Shown piece by piece: positions 63,022-64,000 of a stretch of DNA of 64,000 bases. Positions within the stretch are counted from its first letter, which is position 1. Every line of letters begins with the position of its first letter. The stretch is from Gloeocapsa sp. PCC 7428 (GTDB taxonomy: Bacteria; Cyanobacteriota; Cyanobacteriia; Cyanobacteriales; Chroococcidiopsidaceae), in NCBI RefSeq assembly GCF_000317555.1, contig NC_019745.1:744001-808000 (forward strand). The letters are read 5' to 3'. The notes under the pieces were generated by a model. That model was given only the letters and a program-made list of their open reading frames with translations, had not been told where the DNA came from and made no database searches. The translations under genes were made by a program, and so were the position numbers.

Positions 63022-63135
63022 AAGCGTAAATTATCGAAACGTGCTACTTTATGTTACCTGTTATGCTGCATTTCCTCAGGTGGTTTGTGCGTATATCAAG
63101 CAGTTTTCTAGCCAAAATGAAATGAGAAAAATTAT

Positions 63136-64000
63136 ATGGTTAGAGATCGCCGTGCAACGGTGCAAAAGGTGTTACTCATCACGCTGATACTCAATCTATT
63201 CGTAATGACATTAAAAGCTGTCGTGGGTTGGTGGAGTGGTTCCCTAAGCTTACAGGCTGATGCATTACATAGCGTGACAGATGGCGCTAATAATATCTTA
63301 GGACTAATTGCCAGTCGTTTTTCGTCACCTCAACCCGATCGCGACCACCCTTACGGACATCTCAAATTTGAAGCTGTAGGTGCGTTAGGAATTGCTGCGT
63401 TTTTAGGTATTGCTTGCTTTGAAATTCTTCAGAGTGCGATTGAGCGAATTCTCAATGAGGGTGAACCTGTAAGGATATCCTCGTCAGAATTATGGTTACT
63501 GCTAATTGTACTCGGTGTTAATATCTTTGTTGCCTTCTACGAACGTACCGTCGGTCAACGCGTAGGTAGTCCAATTTTAATTGCTGACGCCAAGCATACA
63601 ATGAGCGATGTTTGGGTAACGATTACTGTACTTGCTGGATTAGTTGGGATATGGCAAGGAAACGTTTTAAACTTGCCACAACTGCAATGGTTGGATGTAA
63701 TTTTAGCTTTTCCGGTAGCGTTACTCGTCTTTAAAAGTGGTTGGTCAGTACTCAAAGAAAATCTACCTTGGCTTGTCGATGAAATGGCGATCGCACCCGA
63801 AGCAATTTATAAACTTGTCATGCAAGTTCCTGGTGTCATTAACTGTCACGATATTGCCTCAAGAGGCGTTGTCGGGCGACAAGTTTTTATTGAAATGCAT
63901 TTAATCGTTGATGCAATAGACGTAGAAACAGCGCATAAAATAACTGAAGAAGTTGAAGCTAAGCTCATAGAAAAATTTAGCCCTGTACGCATTTCTATTC
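63136..64000 (+). CDS. Cation diffusion facilitator transporter (incomplete at window edge)
   Basis: Frame is open to the window end; 288 codons are visible and no stop. The N-terminus has TM helices with the metal-site motif LQADALHSVTDGANN near residues 38-52 and the second metal motif ADAKHTMSDVWV near 149-160. The cytoplasmic domain starts near 205 (APEAIYKLVMQVPGVINCHDIASRG) and reaches IEMHLIVDA near 255. CDF proteins export divalent metals such as Zn2+ using proton exchange. The 3' end lies beyond the window. Confidence 0.9.
   Translation, partial: MVRDRRATVQKVLLITLILNLFVMTLKAVVGWWSGSLSLQADALHSVTDGANNILGLIASRFSSPQPDRDHPYGHLKFEAVGALGIAAFLGIACFEILQSAIERILNEGEPVRISSSELWLLLIVLGVNIFVAFYERTVGQRVGSPILIADAKHTMSDVWVTITVLAGLVGIWQGNVLNLPQLQWLDVILAFPVALLVFKSGWSVLKENLPWLVDEMAIAPEAIYKLVMQVPGVINCHDIASRGVVGRQVFIEMHLIVDAIDVETAHKITEEVEAKLIEKFSPVRISI

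Noticed and set aside
1-64000. CRISPR array or cas locus
   Set aside because: No regularly spaced identical repeats seen; the only Cas-related gene is the Cas4-like partner of the Argonaute.

Overview
The window is a piece of a cyanobacterial chromosome. The evidence is the very frequent HIP1 octamer (GCGATCGC) in genes and gaps on both strands, together with lineage-typical genes: ycf3, the ycf33-like DUF751 gene, DUF1816, DUF3124 and DUF4327 proteins, a group 2 sigma factor, a CobN-type chelatase and several Uma2 genes. The moderate GC content and the many short tandem and palindromic repeats suggest a large-genome cyanobacterium, perhaps of the Chroococcidiopsis/Gloeocapsopsis type. That genus-level guess is weak. 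Most of the window is ordinary housekeeping sequence with short operons on both strands.

Layout. 0.2-7.4 kb: guanine deaminase, acetyltransferases, a TRIC-type channel, a YdeI-like protein, a PIN toxin-antitoxin pair and PriA. 8.1-12.0 kb: group 2 sigma factor, acetyltransferase, small unknown protein, O-methyltransferase and TrhO. 12.07-15.75 kb: tRNA-Ala(UGC), a decayed gene on the minus strand, then a two-gene operon of a Cas4-like PD-(D/E)XK nuclease and a long prokaryotic Argonaute (pAgo). The pAgo reading frame is broken by a single-base frameshift between its PAZ/L2 half and its MID-PIWI half. 15.7-22 kb: ion homeostasis (RCK potassium channel, TrkA-like protein, CPA1 antiporter) and argD. 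22-30.3 kb: an iron/siderophore uptake region with an AraC/PchR-like regulator, an AMIN-containing TonB-dependent receptor, a lipoprotein ferric-siderophore binding protein and an EntS-like MFS permease. This region is interspersed with decayed toxin-antitoxin and Uma2 genes. 30.4-41.3 kb: ruvC, yvcK-like, tsaE, two dihydroorotase-family genes flanking signal peptidase I, a two-domain histidine phosphatase and a CPBP protease. 42-49.8 kb: glycosyltransferase and PIG-L deacetylase, aroA, a second PIN toxin-antitoxin pair, a glutathionyl-hydroquinone reductase, gatC, ycf3, a GrpB-like gene and Uma2. 49.8-57.4 kb: cobN, a GAF histidine kinase, nanE and a Pro-rich membrane protein. 57.5-64 kb: Tat-type phosphatase, Dam-like methylase, DUF751-rbfA-nagZ, DUF4327, a small unknown gene and a cation diffusion facilitator cut by the window edge.

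The most interesting locus is the Cas4-like/pAgo operon. The ATGA overlap between the two genes implies translational coupling, and the PIWI half keeps a complete DEDD-type catalytic tetrad. The pAgo nevertheless needs a frameshift to be made whole, and the 5'-phosphate pocket shows a possible substitution. The second theme is repeat invasion. Heptanucleotide tandem repeats, a 21-nt palindrome family and a CTC-rich repeat occur between genes, and all three also lie in frame inside cobN. Other heptad tracts encode the last codons of argD and ruvC.

Limits: calls rest on reading translated sequences and remembered family motifs. No database search was run, and catalytic-residue assignments were aligned by hand.
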